Part shown: positions 49,074 to 58,840 of the stretch, one piece after another
Numbering within the stretch: the stretch's first letter is position 1
How the letters are laid out: the number at the start of each line of letters is the position of its first letter
Source: Ruminiclostridium sufflavum DSM 19573
Lineage (GTDB): Bacteria > Bacillota > Clostridia > Acetivibrionales > DSM-1351
Assembly: GCF_003208175.1 (NCBI RefSeq)
Contig: NZ_QKMR01000004.1
Span: 1-64,000, forward strand
Direction of reading: 5' to 3'
Length of the DNA stretch: 64,000 bases
Notes under the pieces: model-generated
What the model saw: only the letters and a program-made list of their open reading frames with translations
The model's database searches: none
What the model was told of the DNA's origin: nothing
Position numbers and translations under genes: made by a program

Positions 49074-49140
49074 AAGGCAATTCTGCTGAAGGCCCTCGCA
49101 AAAACGGGATATAGTTTTTCAGCTGATAGTAATTGACTTA
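49074..49140 (+). repeat. Dispersed intergenic stem-loop repeat, copy F
   Basis: The right arm CAGCTGATAGTAATTGACTT (49120-49139) is consensus; the left arm AAGGCAATTCTGCTGAAGGC is degenerate. Preceding GCCCTCGC..GGATAT is shared with the copy at 60378. Next to it TTAGAATTAGT and ACTAATTCTAA (49139-49181) form another inverted repeat between convergent genes, a possible bidirectional terminator. Confidence 0.6.
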
Positions 49141-49181
49141 GAATTAGTAATGGCTCCTTTCAGAGTTTCAGCCAACTAATT

Positions 49182-50291
49182 CTAAGTAATTAGCTTTTCT
49201 AATAATGCGGCGATGTCATCTGCTGAGTTTGGTTTACCTAGGCACTTTGAGTTTTGCCTCATTGCATTCAAGGTGACAGGGTCATTGGCGACACGAGCCA
49301 GTACTTCTATCAGCTGGTCAGAGCTATCGACCCTGCTTGCAACTCCGCTTCTTATTAAAAAGCTGGCATTACCCTCCTCCTGACCGGGGATCGGAGATAT
49401 TATAAAAATTGGCAGACCCTTTACCAGAGCTTCTGAAACAGTCATTCCTCCGGGTTTTGTTATTAACAAGTCAGAAATGTCCATAAGCTCATGTATCCTG
49501 TCTGTATAGCTTAAAATTAAAACTTTTTTATTGCTGTCCTTAGCAGTATGTTCCAAATGGTGTTTTAATTTTTTATTGGTACCTGTCACTGCTATTATTT
49601 GTATATCAAGATCACATTTGAGAAGTGAGCCTATTGTATTTTCTATATTTCCGAAGCCCATTCCTCCTCCCATAACTAAAACAGTGAATTTTTCATCCAG
49701 ACCTAATTCGCCGAGTAAGAATTTTTTGTTGGCTTGGGTCTGAAATTTAGGTGAGACAGGTATTCCATAAGGGAAAATAATATTACTTGGAATTCCTCTA
49801 TTAATCATTTCTGTTTTCATCATGTCATTAGCGACAATAAAAGCATCAATACCGCTGTCCAGCCAAAGGGAATGAACGACATAGTCAGTTAGTATTGCTA
49901 TTGCCGGTATGTCAAGCTGCTTTTTCTCTTTAAGAGAGGATAGCATCTGCATTGGGAACGGATGTGTGCATACTATGGCAGAAGGCTCATAAGCTTTTAT
50001 GAGACTTTTGAGCCGGTATGATAAAAGCTTGTTAAAGGCCTTACTGATATCATAAATGCCGGTGCCGGTGCCCGATGCGGTATAAAGCTTGCTATACAGC
50101 CCCGGACTTCTTTTTAACGTACCAAGATAGCTGTTGACTACTATTTTGTCAACAATAGGATTTATATACTTTAATGTATCTAAAACATCAACCGACCATC
50201 CGGTAAATTGGTTTTCAATAGATTCCTTCAAAGCTTCAGCAGCCTTCATATGTCCGGTACCAACAGAAACATATAGTACTAGTAACTTCAT
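49182..50291 (-). CDS. UgtP/MGDG-synthase-like diacylglycerol glycosyltransferase
   Basis: The 369-residue GT28-type enzyme has the N-terminal acceptor domain (LYVSVGTGHMKAAEALKESI, the MGDG-synthase signature) and C-terminal UDP-sugar domain (VLVMGGGMGFGNIE; DLLITKPGGMTVSEAL; PGQEEGNA). It probably adds sugar to diacylglycerol to make glycolipid for membrane or lipoteichoic acid anchors, at the inner membrane face. Whether it is processive, and its sugar, cannot be told. It is on the minus strand, convergent with the lipoprotein gene. Confidence 0.87.
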   Translation of the reverse strand: MKLLVLYVSVGTGHMKAAEALKESIENQFTGWSVDVLDTLKYINPIVDKIVVNSYLGTLKRSPGLYSKLYTASGTGTGIYDISKAFNKLLSYRLKSLIKAYEPSAIVCTHPFPMQMLSSLKEKKQLDIPAIAILTDYVVHSLWLDSGIDAFIVANDMMKTEMINRGIPSNIIFPYGIPVSPKFQTQANKKFLLGELGLDEKFTVLVMGGGMGFGNIENTIGSLLKCDLDIQIIAVTGTNKKLKHHLEHTAKDSNKKVLILSYTDRIHELMDISDLLITKPGGMTVSEALVKGLPIFIISPIPGQEEGNASFLIRSGVASRVDSSDQLIEVLARVANDPVTLNAMRQNSKCLGKPNSADDIAALLEKLIT

Positions 50292-50500
50292 AGTGGATCT
50301 CCGCTCTATATATTTTAGGTTAGTTATTCAATATAGATTTTTGACATTATGCTTAAAAATAATACGTAAATAGAATAAATATAGAATCAATGAAAGGAAT
50401 AACCATATTAACTCAATTTAATATATAACGAATATTTTAACTATTATTAACTAAAAATAACATTACTTAAATTTTAGTGATTTTGGAAGGAGGCACAAGA

Positions 50501-51196
50501 TTGAAAAAGCTTGTTAGAATAATAGCATTTTGCTTAACTTTATTTCTAAGCTTAACATTTTTAGGAGAAGGCCGGCAGTACTTTACAAGCATAGCTCCGT
50601 CTCTCAAAATGGGAGATAAGGGGCAGGAGGTAAAGGATATGCAGCAGGAATTAAAAAACTGGGGCTATTATAATGGAAATATCAACGGAATATTTGATTC
50701 AAATACGTTTGCTTCAGTATTAAGGTATCAGAAAACATATGGGCTTGACGCAAACGGAGTAGCGGATGAGAACACCCTTCTTACAATGGGTCTGGGGCAT
50801 ATTATTGAAACAGGACAAGCATATGCTGCTGCAAAGCAGACTTCCGATGTACAGCTCCTTGCCAGAGCCATAAACGGGGAAGCAAGAGGTGAGCCCTTCG
50901 AAGGGCAGGTTGCAGTCGGAGCGGTAATATTGAACAGAGTAAAGAGTTCAAAGTTTCCCAAAACGATAGCCGGCGTTATATATCAGCCGGGGGCCTTTAC
51001 TGCGGTATCGGACGGACAGATAGATGTAGCGATTGATCCTAAATCAACAGTGGTGAAGGCGGCAAGAGACGCACTTGCCGGATGGGATCCTACAGAGGGC
51101 TGTTTATATTATTGGAATCCGGCTACGGCTACCAGTAAGTGGATATGGTCGAGAAAGGTTCACCTTAAAATAGGAAAGCATTGGTTTGGAATATAA
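50501..51196 (+). CDS. sleB: Spore cortex-lytic enzyme SleB
   Basis: The 231-residue protein has a signal peptide (LVRIIAFCLTLFLSLTFLGE), a peptidoglycan-binding domain (residues ~35-95, GDKGQEVKDMQQELKNWGYY) and a lytic transglycosylase domain (hydrolase_2) with the catalytic Glu in INGEARGEPFEGQVAVGAVI and the GCLYYWNPATATSKW signature. It degrades cortex with muramic lactam during germination. The start is TTG behind GGAAGGAGG. ypeB follows after 17 bp, the standard pair. Confidence 0.95.
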   Translation: MKKLVRIIAFCLTLFLSLTFLGEGRQYFTSIAPSLKMGDKGQEVKDMQQELKNWGYYNGNINGIFDSNTFASVLRYQKTYGLDANGVADENTLLTMGLGHIIETGQAYAAAKQTSDVQLLARAINGEARGEPFEGQVAVGAVILNRVKSSKFPKTIAGVIYQPGAFTAVSDGQIDVAIDPKSTVVKAARDALAGWDPTEGCLYYWNPATATSKWIWSRKVHLKIGKHWFGI

Positions 51197-51213
51197 AAAT
51201 GGAGGTGATTTAG

Positions 51214-52635
51214 TTGGATCAGGAAGAATACAGAAGAAATTTAAATAGCTTTAGTGATAAACAGGATAGAAAAAGAGGCTCGTGGACGGGAGCGATTGCC
51301 ATAATTGCCCTATTGGCTCTATTTGGAGTCGGAACATGGGGCTATTACCAGAATAAGCAATTAACAGCTTTAAAAATACAAACAGAAAATCAGTATAATA
51401 GGGCGTTCATGGATTTAACAAATTATGTGGATGATCTGGAGGTTTTACTGGCGAAATCCTTGATTACTTCTACGCCCAAAAGTACATCTGCAATGCTTGA
51501 AGATGTATGGAGACAGGCAAACCTTGCTCAGGAAAATATGGGACAATTGCCGGTTTCACCGCCTATTCTTGAGAAGACCTCTAATTATTTGACTCAAGTT
51601 GGAGACATGGCATATGCCCTGAATACAAAAACCTTGAACGGGACATCGCTTAGTGATGAAGAATATCAAAATCTTAGTAAGTTGCATGGGTATGCGGTGT
51701 CCTTGCAAAAAAGCCTGCATGGAATTGAGAATCAAATAAATGCAGGTAAAATGAGCTGGGAAAAAGCAAAAACAAATGCTGAGAAATCAGTGAGTGTGGC
51801 AAAGACCAATGATCCGCAATCAAGCGCGATTGAAAATATTGATAAAAATTTTCAGGAATATCCCTCCCTTATTTATGATGGGCCTTACTCTGATCATATG
51901 CTTAAAGAAAAGCCTTTAGGACTCAAGAGCAATAAGGTCAGTGCAGAGGAAGCCAAGAAGCTTGCAAAAAAGTTTGTTGGGGAGGATAAGGTGCAGGAAA
52001 TAAAACAACTGGACAGTAATGATGTGGGAAAAATAAAAACCTTCCGATTCAGTGTATTATATAAAGATTCAACTGATGAACAAAGTGCTGAGGTTGATAT
52101 AACACAGCAGGGCGGACAGGTATATTGGATGCTGAGGAACAGGGATTTTGGAAAGGATACTCTGACAATGGAAGAAGCCAAGAAGAAAGCCTCGGCTTTT
52201 TTGAGCAAGAATGGCTTTAAAAATATGAAGGATACGTATTATCAGAAAACAGACGGGACAGCAGTAATATGCTATGCGTATACCCAGGATAACGCCATTG
52301 TGTACCCTGATTTGGTAAAGGTGAAGATAGCTCTGGATAACGGTGAAATAGTCGGAATAGAATCAAAGGGCTACCTTTACAACCACAGAACCAGAGAAAT
52401 ACCGGCGGCAAAGCTTACAATAGAGCAGGCAAGAAAACAAATTAATAATAAGCTGAAAATAATAAGCCAAGGAAAAGCGATTATTCCCACAGATTTCAAA
52501 ACAGAAAAGTATTGCTATGAATTCCTGGGAGATATGGATGACCGGCATTTTATCATATATATAAATGCCGTAACAGGAGCAGAAGAGGATGTATTGCTGC
52601 TTATTGAAGATGACAGCGGTACTTTGACGATGTAA
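51214..52635 (+). CDS. ypeB: Germination protein YpeB
   Basis: The 473-residue protein has one N-terminal membrane anchor (residues ~25-45), a helical N-terminal domain and C-terminal PepSY repeats (SAEEAKKLAKKFVGEDKVQE; MEEAKKKASAFLSKNGFKNM; IEQARKQINNKLKI). YpeB is needed to place and hold SleB inactive in the spore. The start is TTG behind GGAGGTG. A strong terminator lies 42 bp after the stop. Confidence 0.95.
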   Translation: MDQEEYRRNLNSFSDKQDRKRGSWTGAIAIIALLALFGVGTWGYYQNKQLTALKIQTENQYNRAFMDLTNYVDDLEVLLAKSLITSTPKSTSAMLEDVWRQANLAQENMGQLPVSPPILEKTSNYLTQVGDMAYALNTKTLNGTSLSDEEYQNLSKLHGYAVSLQKSLHGIENQINAGKMSWEKAKTNAEKSVSVAKTNDPQSSAIENIDKNFQEYPSLIYDGPYSDHMLKEKPLGLKSNKVSAEEAKKLAKKFVGEDKVQEIKQLDSNDVGKIKTFRFSVLYKDSTDEQSAEVDITQQGGQVYWMLRNRDFGKDTLTMEEAKKKASAFLSKNGFKNMKDTYYQKTDGTAVICYAYTQDNAIVYPDLVKVKIALDNGEIVGIESKGYLYNHRTREIPAAKLTIEQARKQINNKLKIISQGKAIIPTDFKTEKYCYEFLGDMDDRHFIIYINAVTGAEEDVLLLIEDDSGTLTM

Positions 52636-52677
52636 AGCTTTAAAAAATAATTAAATAAAACCTATAGCAATAAATTT

Positions 52678-52724
52678 CCCCGAAATAGCTCAGTATGCTT
52701 TGAATGGACTATTTCGGGGTTTTA
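52678..52724 (+). terminator. Terminator of sleB-ypeB
   Basis: CCCCGAAATAG and CTATTTCGGGG are perfect 11 bp arms with a T-run. The remaining ~265 bp up to 52990 show no gene. Confidence 0.92.
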
Positions 52725-52990
52725 TATATAAGTTTATATAGACAAATGACGATTTCTGGGGTAATTTAAATATAAGCATTTAAATCTGCTTTGTGGCTGG
52801 TTTTTGATGAGGCATCGCTGTTCTAAAAAAGTTTATACAAGGGAAAAGACTTTACCGGATGTAAACAGGCAAATGGAAGCTTAAATACATTGGTTTTGCA
52901 TAAGAAACTGATATGATTACTTTTAAATTATACGGGTAAAATATATATAAAGATAGTGCTGATTTCTAGCAGAGGAGAGGAGAGTTTGTT

Positions 52991-53518
52991 TTGTTCAGAT
53001 TAATTAAAACAGCCGATAGCTTAAAGGACAACAATAAAAATGACCAAAGTGATGAATTAACATATGCATCAATGCGTAAGCTTGCTTTTACTTTTACACC
53101 GGATGATATGGGTATAAAAATGGGGAATGATTATCAGGTTTTTGGTGCAGTTGTGGATATGGGAGTCGATAAGGGAAAAACTGCAACGATGATTTGTTTT
53201 ATAGACGGAACAGCCAGTCTTTATTTTTCAAATGGTGGAGGTATTATCGGCGCAGGTCAGCATGAAGCTGTAAAAAAGGCTGTTTCAACCTTTTTGGAAA
53301 GCTGTTTTCAAGCATTGCCTGCTATGAAGAAGATTGACAATATTGATACCCTGCCCGAAGAAAATAATCATACTTTTTATTTATTCACCAGGGCAGGTAT
53401 TTTTTCAATTAATATAGATATTCAGAATGTAGATAAAAGCAAAGAATATAAATTATTATTTTCACAATCGCAATTAGTTTTAAATGAGATGAGAAAAGTC
53501 AGCAAAAAAAATAACTAG
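52991..53518 (+). CDS. Conserved protein of unknown function
   Basis: The 175-residue soluble protein starts at a TTG behind AGAGGAGAGG. It has a compact alpha/beta look with a glycine-rich centre (GTASLYFSNGGGIIGAGQHE) followed by a helix. No membrane segment or catalytic motif is seen. I recall similar GGG-[IV]-IG-x-G-x-H proteins of unknown role in diverse bacteria, but cannot name a family. It lies 68 bp before an RDD membrane protein, with which it is likely expressed. Confidence 0.65.
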   Translation: MFRLIKTADSLKDNNKNDQSDELTYASMRKLAFTFTPDDMGIKMGNDYQVFGAVVDMGVDKGKTATMICFIDGTASLYFSNGGGIIGAGQHEAVKKAVSTFLESCFQALPAMKKIDNIDTLPEENNHTFYLFTRAGIFSINIDIQNVDKSKEYKLLFSQSQLVLNEMRKVSKKNN

Positions 53519-53586
53519 AATTAGTTTTAAACTGAATCCGGTTTTCTGTGAAGGCACATAAAATTACATAGAATGGAGAGCGGGTA

Positions 53587-54792
53587 ATGACTAATAGTCT
53601 AAGAGAAAATCTGCTGGTTCTGAAAGATGATGAATTGAGGAAGATTATCTATGTAGAGTATGCTGAATATGAACAGGATGCAATTAATAGAGCGAGAGAA
53701 GAGCTTTACGGCAGGGAAAGCGGACGGCTATGGGAGAGCAGCGGTATTATTTTTAAGGACTTGTTTGAATGTGCTGACTCGGAAGAGATAATAAACAGCT
53801 TCTTGCAGCTGTTTCCGGAGGGAAAGGATACCATTGATGGTTATCGGGATATAATAGAGCTTCTTATAAATGCAAAAGCTGAAAATACAAGCAGTATCAG
53901 TATCGTAATAGATGATCAAAGTAAGAGCTTTGCTAACAAGAACTGCAATGTATACGGAAGTGAGGATGCCACCCATGAGAGGCTTTGTATGGATTACTTC
54001 TATCCAAAGGAGTGGCTGGAATTTAGGGTTAAGAAGGAGCAGCTTCAGAAATTCGGAATTGAAACGTATATTGCGTATTGCCTTAGAGCAATGACCGCAA
54101 TGGGATTTACTGAAGATGAAATTAAAGAAAAATTTTATTTTTTAGAAAAGCAGGATAGTATTAAGAATCTTCAGACCTTATATCCAAATATAAAGGAGGA
54201 TAAAAGTAATATTTTTATATTGTATGGATTTCCGAAGATAAAGCAGTATATCAATAATGAAGAGGATTTTAACAACTATCCCGAGGCATCTCAAATCAAG
54301 CCTGTGGTACGTTACCTGGCAAGAGCTGTGGATTTTGGGATATGGACGACTCTCTTATTTTTTTTATGGGCTTCAATATCTCCTGCCACATATACATATG
54401 CTTTTTCCAATATATTAACTAATATTCTTGCCAGAGTATTTTTATACGTTCCGTGGCTCTTTGCGGAGGCCTTATTATTATCAAAAGTCGGCTACACTCT
54501 TGGTAAATGGCTCTTGAAGATTAAGGTAACTGGCAAAAGCGGTGAAAAGCCGGAATATGGCAAGGCATTAAGAAGAGCAGCCGGAGTATTTGTATATGGC
54601 TGCGGGATGCAGCTTCCATATGTATGTACGATAGCATATGTTTTTTCGTATAATAAGCTGATGAAGGACGGAATAATGAAATGGGACAGAGATGGAGGCA
54701 CGGCAGTTTATCATGGCGAGTACTCAACCTTTAGAGGAATTATTGCCGTTATTGTTTTTTTATTACCTGCATTGATTTCTTATAGGGTTTAA
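53587..54792 (+). CDS. RDD-family membrane protein with long N-terminal domain
   Basis: The 401-residue protein has a cytoplasmic N-terminal part (residues 1-~235, acidic, helical) and a C-terminal RDD domain with the motif RYLARAVDFGIW (~residue 240) and four predicted membrane helices. RDD proteins are often envelope proteins; some act in ion exchange, most have no known role. The N-terminal part has no family I recognise. GGAGAGCGGG precedes the ATG. Confidence 0.75.
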   Translation: MTNSLRENLLVLKDDELRKIIYVEYAEYEQDAINRAREELYGRESGRLWESSGIIFKDLFECADSEEIINSFLQLFPEGKDTIDGYRDIIELLINAKAENTSSISIVIDDQSKSFANKNCNVYGSEDATHERLCMDYFYPKEWLEFRVKKEQLQKFGIETYIAYCLRAMTAMGFTEDEIKEKFYFLEKQDSIKNLQTLYPNIKEDKSNIFILYGFPKIKQYINNEEDFNNYPEASQIKPVVRYLARAVDFGIWTTLLFFLWASISPATYTYAFSNILTNILARVFLYVPWLFAEALLLSKVGYTLGKWLLKIKVTGKSGEKPEYGKALRRAAGVFVYGCGMQLPYVCTIAYVFSYNKLMKDGIMKWDRDGGTAVYHGEYSTFRGIIAVIVFLLPALISYRV

Positions 54793-54839
54793 TATAATGA
54801 TGGTTCTGTCCTGTCTTTAATATGGTAAAGGGTGGATAA

Positions 54840-55394
54840 ATGAAATCACTACCAAACGCAATATCACTTAGCAGAATATTGCTTTCAATTTTTTTGTTTT
54901 TTACGGAGCCTCTATCTGCTAATTTTTATATAATATATATTATATGCGGCCTGAGTGATGTTACAGACGGTTATATTGCCAGAAAAACAGGAACCCTCAG
55001 CAGACTTGGAGAGAAGCTGGATACCCTTGCGGATATGATTATGGCTGTCACGTTATTAATAATTCTTTATCCTGTAATAAAGCCTGAAAGTGAAATGATG
55101 TACTGGATTATAGTAATTGCTGCTGTCAGAGTTGCATCAATACTGGCGGCATTTGTGAGATATAAGGAGCTTTCAGGACTTCATACTTACGGAAATAAAA
55201 TTACAGGAATTGTTTTGTTTATTTTTCCTGTTTTACTTTCCTTTATTAATGCAAGGGTATTGATTTATTCAGGCTGTATTATCGCAAGCATATCGGCACT
55301 TGAAGAATTTATTATTCAAATGATTTCAAAAGAGCTAAAGCCGAACATCAGAGGGCTGTTTGACGAAATAGGCTATATACGCAGGGAAAAATGA
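54840..55394 (+). CDS. CDP-alcohol phosphatidyltransferase family enzyme
   Basis: The 184-residue membrane enzyme has the complete motif DVTDGYIARKTGTLSRLGEK followed by LDTLADM (DG-x2-AR-x8-G-x3-D-x3-D). It opens like a phosphatidylglycerophosphate synthase (KSLPNAISLSRILLSIFLFF), but the glycerol-phosphate specificity cannot be fixed. It differs from pssA at 25.3 kb. It is 12 bp before the next gene. Confidence 0.83.
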   Translation: MKSLPNAISLSRILLSIFLFFTEPLSANFYIIYIICGLSDVTDGYIARKTGTLSRLGEKLDTLADMIMAVTLLIILYPVIKPESEMMYWIIVIAAVRVASILAAFVRYKELSGLHTYGNKITGIVLFIFPVLLSFINARVLIYSGCIIASISALEEFIIQMISKELKPNIRGLFDEIGYIRREK

Positions 55395-55406
55395 AAGGGG
55401 ATTTTT

Positions 55407-55985
55407 ATGGCAAAGGATAATATTAAACCGGGTAGATTTCTTTATGCTGTCTCGGGCTTGCTTTTTGTTGCCGGTATTATTTTATTAACCGCTGTATTGA
55501 TGACAGGAGTTAATTCAAGTGTTGACAGAATCAATAATAAGGTCGTTGTACCGGGTGCCGGAGTTGTTGAATTGAAAGAGCCCGGCGATTACAGCATATA
55601 TTTTGAGCACAGAAGTGTTCTTGACGGCAGGACATATAATACAGACAATATAAATGGATTGGTCTGCAAATTAAAGAATGCAGAGACAGGAGAATACATA
55701 AATCTGGAGAATCCAACGATTAACTCAAGATATTCGGTGAATGGAAGAGAAGGAAGAAGCTTATTTCAATTTTCTATAGAAAAAGCCGGCAAATATGAGC
55801 TGGATGCACGATATGAATCGGGAGAAGGTGAAGAAGCCGTATTGGCTATAGGAAAAGGGTTCGGCATGTCATTGCTGAAAACCATGCTTACCGGTTTTGG
55901 AACTTTGATTATAACAATAGGAGGAGCTATTGTAATTTTTGTGGTCACATTGAAGAAAAGAGGAGAAAACAGGAATAGAAATTAA
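55407..55985 (+). CDS. Bitopic envelope protein of unknown function
   Basis: The 192-residue protein has two membrane helices, near each end (residues ~12-32 and ~158-178), enclosing an extracellular beta-rich domain of about 120 residues (VVVPGAGVVELKEPGDYSIY; LFQFSIEKAGKYELDARYES). The C-terminus is a short basic tail. I recognise no family. The GAAAGGGG site and 12 bp spacing tie it to the phosphatidyltransferase upstream. Confidence 0.7.
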   Translation: MAKDNIKPGRFLYAVSGLLFVAGIILLTAVLMTGVNSSVDRINNKVVVPGAGVVELKEPGDYSIYFEHRSVLDGRTYNTDNINGLVCKLKNAETGEYINLENPTINSRYSVNGREGRSLFQFSIEKAGKYELDARYESGEGEEAVLAIGKGFGMSLLKTMLTGFGTLIITIGGAIVIFVVTLKKRGENRNRN

Positions 55986-56080
55986 GTCTTTTGATACATA
56001 TTTGAGGAATATTAGGAGCATGTGGGGGCAGAAGGACCTTTGGTTTTCTGCTCCTTAAAAATTGCAGAGACTAATATAAG

Positions 56081-56314
56081 TTATCTGAATGTTGGCATAT
56101 TATTCAAATTTCCGGCACCGGAGCTGTTAGGGTCGGCACTGAGATACTCTCCGCCGTTTTTACCTCTGACAACATTAAAGCCATCAATAGCACCGTTTTT
56201 TGCCATTAGTATTGCAAAATTCAAGGGACAAACACGACCGCTTTCAAACATTACATCAGTAACTGAACCTTGCCCATTCTTTTTGACCTTTACAATTCTG
56301 TTTTCATTATTCAT
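56081..56314 (-). CDS. DUF3892 family small protein
   Basis: The 77-residue protein has NRIVKVKKNGQGSVTDVMFE, AILMAKNGAIDGFNVVRGKN and GGEYLSADPNSSGAGNLNNM, the pattern of DUF3892. No function is known. GGGGGTG lies before the ATG. It is a lone minus-strand gene between plus-strand units. The overlapping frame on the plus strand (56022-56378) looks like its shadow. Confidence 0.8.
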   Translation of the reverse strand: MNNENRIVKVKKNGQGSVTDVMFESGRVCPLNFAILMAKNGAIDGFNVVRGKNGGEYLSADPNSSGAGNLNNMPTFR

Positions 56315-56402
56315 AAGGGCACCCCCTTTCCAGACTGTTTTATTAAAATGTCTATTGCCCCTAATATTCCCGCCTTAAATGAAAAAGGCAAATATTAATA
56401 AT

Positions 56403-56442
56403 AAAGTCAATGACTATCAGGCTTAACCATAGCAATTGACCT
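56403..56442 (-). repeat. Dispersed intergenic stem-loop repeat, copy G (short form)
   Basis: AAGTCAATGACTATCAGG (56404-56421) faces CCATAGCAATTGACCT (56427-56442) across a small loop; the arms pair with two mismatches. The rest of the 380 bp before the CPBP gene holds nothing else I can name. Confidence 0.5.
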
Positions 56443-56694
56443 AGTTATTATTTTCAATGCCTTTTAGTATTAAACTCCCAATTTATTCAAGCAACTATTG
56501 TTAAAATAAAATTTACATATAATTTTTCGCAGCTTTCTAATGTATAAATTCCAATTTAATTTATGAAGGTGGATAACTAATTTAGAAAATTAATAAAGTA
56601 ATTGTATTTACAGAATATGAATAGTAATATAAGAGATATCAAAGCTAAGGTTTTGGCATAATAATAACATACTAACAGCGCAGGAGGATTATTT

Positions 56695-57801
56695 GTGAAA
56701 AATATTGAGGAACAGTCCGCAGCCGTTCAAGTTGAAAGAAAGGATAAGTATCCCGGTTCTTTGGCGGCGGGTATTTTGTTCTCCCTGACAACTATTTTTT
56801 TGACATATGGGGGTATATTTCTGCCCTTTAAAAATGATTATCTCAGAAGTGGCTTCGGTGAGGTGCTTTTTATATTAGCTCCTGTTTTGATATTATTGTT
56901 TTTTGGAAGGTATAATATAAAGGATACTCTAAAGCTTAGGAAAATAAAGCCTATAAATTATCTGATAATTCCTGTACTAATGGTTACTGCTTTACCTATT
57001 GTGGCAGTATTGAATGCAATTGCATTAGGACTCATAAGACTGGTATTCGGTAAAAATCTTCCGATTGATAAGATTTCAGTACCCGACGTACCTACACTTT
57101 TTATTGCGATATTAGTTGTAGGAATATCTGCCGCTGTTTGTGAGGAAATCATGTTCAGAGGCTTGATAAGCAAGGGCTATGAAAGATATGGAGTTATAGC
57201 TTCATTGGCTGTAACATCAGTTCTGTTCGGCATATTGCACAGGGATATTCAAAAAGGTGTCAGCACTATACTTTTAGGAGCACTAATAGGATTTATTGTC
57301 TATAGAACTAATAGCATATATGCAGGTATGATTGCCCATTTCTCCAATAACACAATAGCAGTAATGATGGTATTCTCATCTTCAAGCGCTATGGAGGAAA
57401 TGGAGCTTGATCAGCTCCAGATTGATTTTTCCAGTATTCCCATATTTTCATGGGTGATTATAATTGTCTTTTATCTGATGATGTTTTTAGGCTGTGTTGC
57501 CGTATTTACAGCTTTAATATATGCCTTTTGCAGAGTTAATAAGACTTGTAATAAAGAAATTAAGGGAGAAATCAGTCAGGACTTTTACGGTGCTTCCTCT
57601 GATGCAGAAGAAAGCAAAGAAAATGCGGCGGCAGGTTCAAAGGATATAAGGAAGTTCAGCCTGATAAATTTGATAGCCTTACTTCCGGGATTGCTTCTGA
57701 TTATTTTCACCTTTGTGGGGCAATTTTTAAGCTTAATGAATATAAAAAGTGGAATACTGTATGATACGTTAAAAGCTTTATGGCTTATATGGCCTGACTA
57801 G
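56695..57801 (+). CDS. CPBP family intramembrane glutamic protease
   Basis: The 368-residue membrane protein has eight or so helices and the three CPBP/Abi motifs: EEIMFRG (~residue 150), FGILHRDI (histidine, ~185) and AHFSNN (~220). Such enzymes resemble Rce1 and act as CAAX-type or bacteriocin-immunity proteases; the substrate is unknown. A charged cytoplasmic loop (~295-320) and a final helix pair are extra. The start is GTG behind CAGGAGG. It converges with dnaI with only 18 bp between stops. Confidence 0.85.
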   Translation: MKNIEEQSAAVQVERKDKYPGSLAAGILFSLTTIFLTYGGIFLPFKNDYLRSGFGEVLFILAPVLILLFFGRYNIKDTLKLRKIKPINYLIIPVLMVTALPIVAVLNAIALGLIRLVFGKNLPIDKISVPDVPTLFIAILVVGISAAVCEEIMFRGLISKGYERYGVIASLAVTSVLFGILHRDIQKGVSTILLGALIGFIVYRTNSIYAGMIAHFSNNTIAVMMVFSSSSAMEEMELDQLQIDFSSIPIFSWVIIIVFYLMMFLGCVAVFTALIYAFCRVNKTCNKEIKGEISQDFYGASSDAEESKENAAAGSKDIRKFSLINLIALLPGLLLIIFTFVGQFLSLMNIKSGILYDTLKALWLIWPD

Positions 57802-57819
57802 AAGGGTCCGGATTTTTGA

Positions 57820-58836
57820 CTATAAATTTTCACTTCTGATATCCCTGCCGGCCAGAACCAATCTGTCAAAATACCCCATGATTCTGGAGGTAATACGTTC
57901 AGTATATAATTCATACAGCTTTTTAGGTCCCATATTTGTAGATATAATAGTTTTGCAGGCAGAAACAGAGTCTCTTGACTGGCGGGTGTTGAGAATATTT
58001 AAAAGCTCCGCATATCTGGCATCACTGAGAGTTTCTGTACCGAGGTCATCGATAACGAGTAATTCAACAGAAAATATGCTTTTGTATCGATCATCATCAA
58101 AATTAACTTCCTTATAAGCCTTCATTTTATATTCGTTAATGATATCAAAAAGTGCAGGTGCAGTCAGATAAAGCACAGTCCTTCCCTGATTAATCAGCTC
58201 TCTTGCAATACAAAATGACAGAAAGGTCTTTCCTACCCCTGTACGGCCGCTGAAAAACAGATTTTTTTGTTTTGGGGCATCAATATTTTTTGTAAAATTT
58301 ATGCAGCTTAGCTTTATGTTTTTAATATTTTCTCTGGGAGATACAGCTATTCCGTACTTATTGGGGTTAATTTCATCAGGATACAGCAGTTCATTAAAAT
58401 TCCGGAAGCACTCATCTCCGGCAGGTGTTATATTTGAGCTGGAAAACAAATGGCTTATTATCTGCTGCTTATAGCAGGAGCAGCGCTTAAACCCGTTTGA
58501 GCCGGAGATATAACCCGTATCGGAGCAATTGGCACATTGGTATTGCGGCTTCAGATAGTCAGCATTGATACCATTGTTTTTCAGGAGAACTGTTTTCCTT
58601 TCAATAAGAGAGGCCATGCTATTTGCAAGCTCTGACGAAAGGGCAGAGGCATTGCCGTCCGAAGATAAAATAAGCCTGTTATATTTGATGCCTAGTTTAT
58701 TAATTTGATCATCAATCTCAATAAGCTGCGGTATTTTGGCATACAAGTCCTCCTTACGCTGCCGGGCTGTATCCGCTGCTTGTTTTTGCCTTTTCTCGTA
58801 TTCTCTCGCTATTAGATTGTGTATATCCCTGTTCAT
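57820..58836 (-). CDS. dnaI: Helicase loader DnaI/DnaC-like ATPase
   Basis: The 338-residue AAA+ protein has a helical N-terminus, a cysteine cluster like the zinc site of DnaI (CANCSDTGY, CSCY, ~residues 100-125) and a DnaC-type ATPase: FFSGRTGVGKTFLSFCIARE (Walker A), LLVIDDLGTET (Walker B) and STNMGPKKLYELYTERITSR (sensor and arginine region). It loads the replicative helicase. ATG 58836 lies behind GCGGAGG of SD module copy 4. It follows dnaD with ~65 bp, a primosome unit. Confidence 0.92.
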   Translation of the reverse strand: MNRDIHNLIAREYEKRQKQAADTARQRKEDLYAKIPQLIEIDDQINKLGIKYNRLILSSDGNASALSSELANSMASLIERKTVLLKNNGINADYLKPQYQCANCSDTGYISGSNGFKRCSCYKQQIISHLFSSSNITPAGDECFRNFNELLYPDEINPNKYGIAVSPRENIKNIKLSCINFTKNIDAPKQKNLFFSGRTGVGKTFLSFCIARELINQGRTVLYLTAPALFDIINEYKMKAYKEVNFDDDRYKSIFSVELLVIDDLGTETLSDARYAELLNILNTRQSRDSVSACKTIISTNMGPKKLYELYTERITSRIMGYFDRLVLAGRDIRSENL

Positions 58837-58840
58837 AATA

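Noticed and set aside
56022-56378. 118-codon plus-strand frame over the DUF3892 gene
   Set aside because: The minus-strand frame has a strong ribosome-binding site and DUF3892 pattern; the plus frame is rich in P, L, F without motif.
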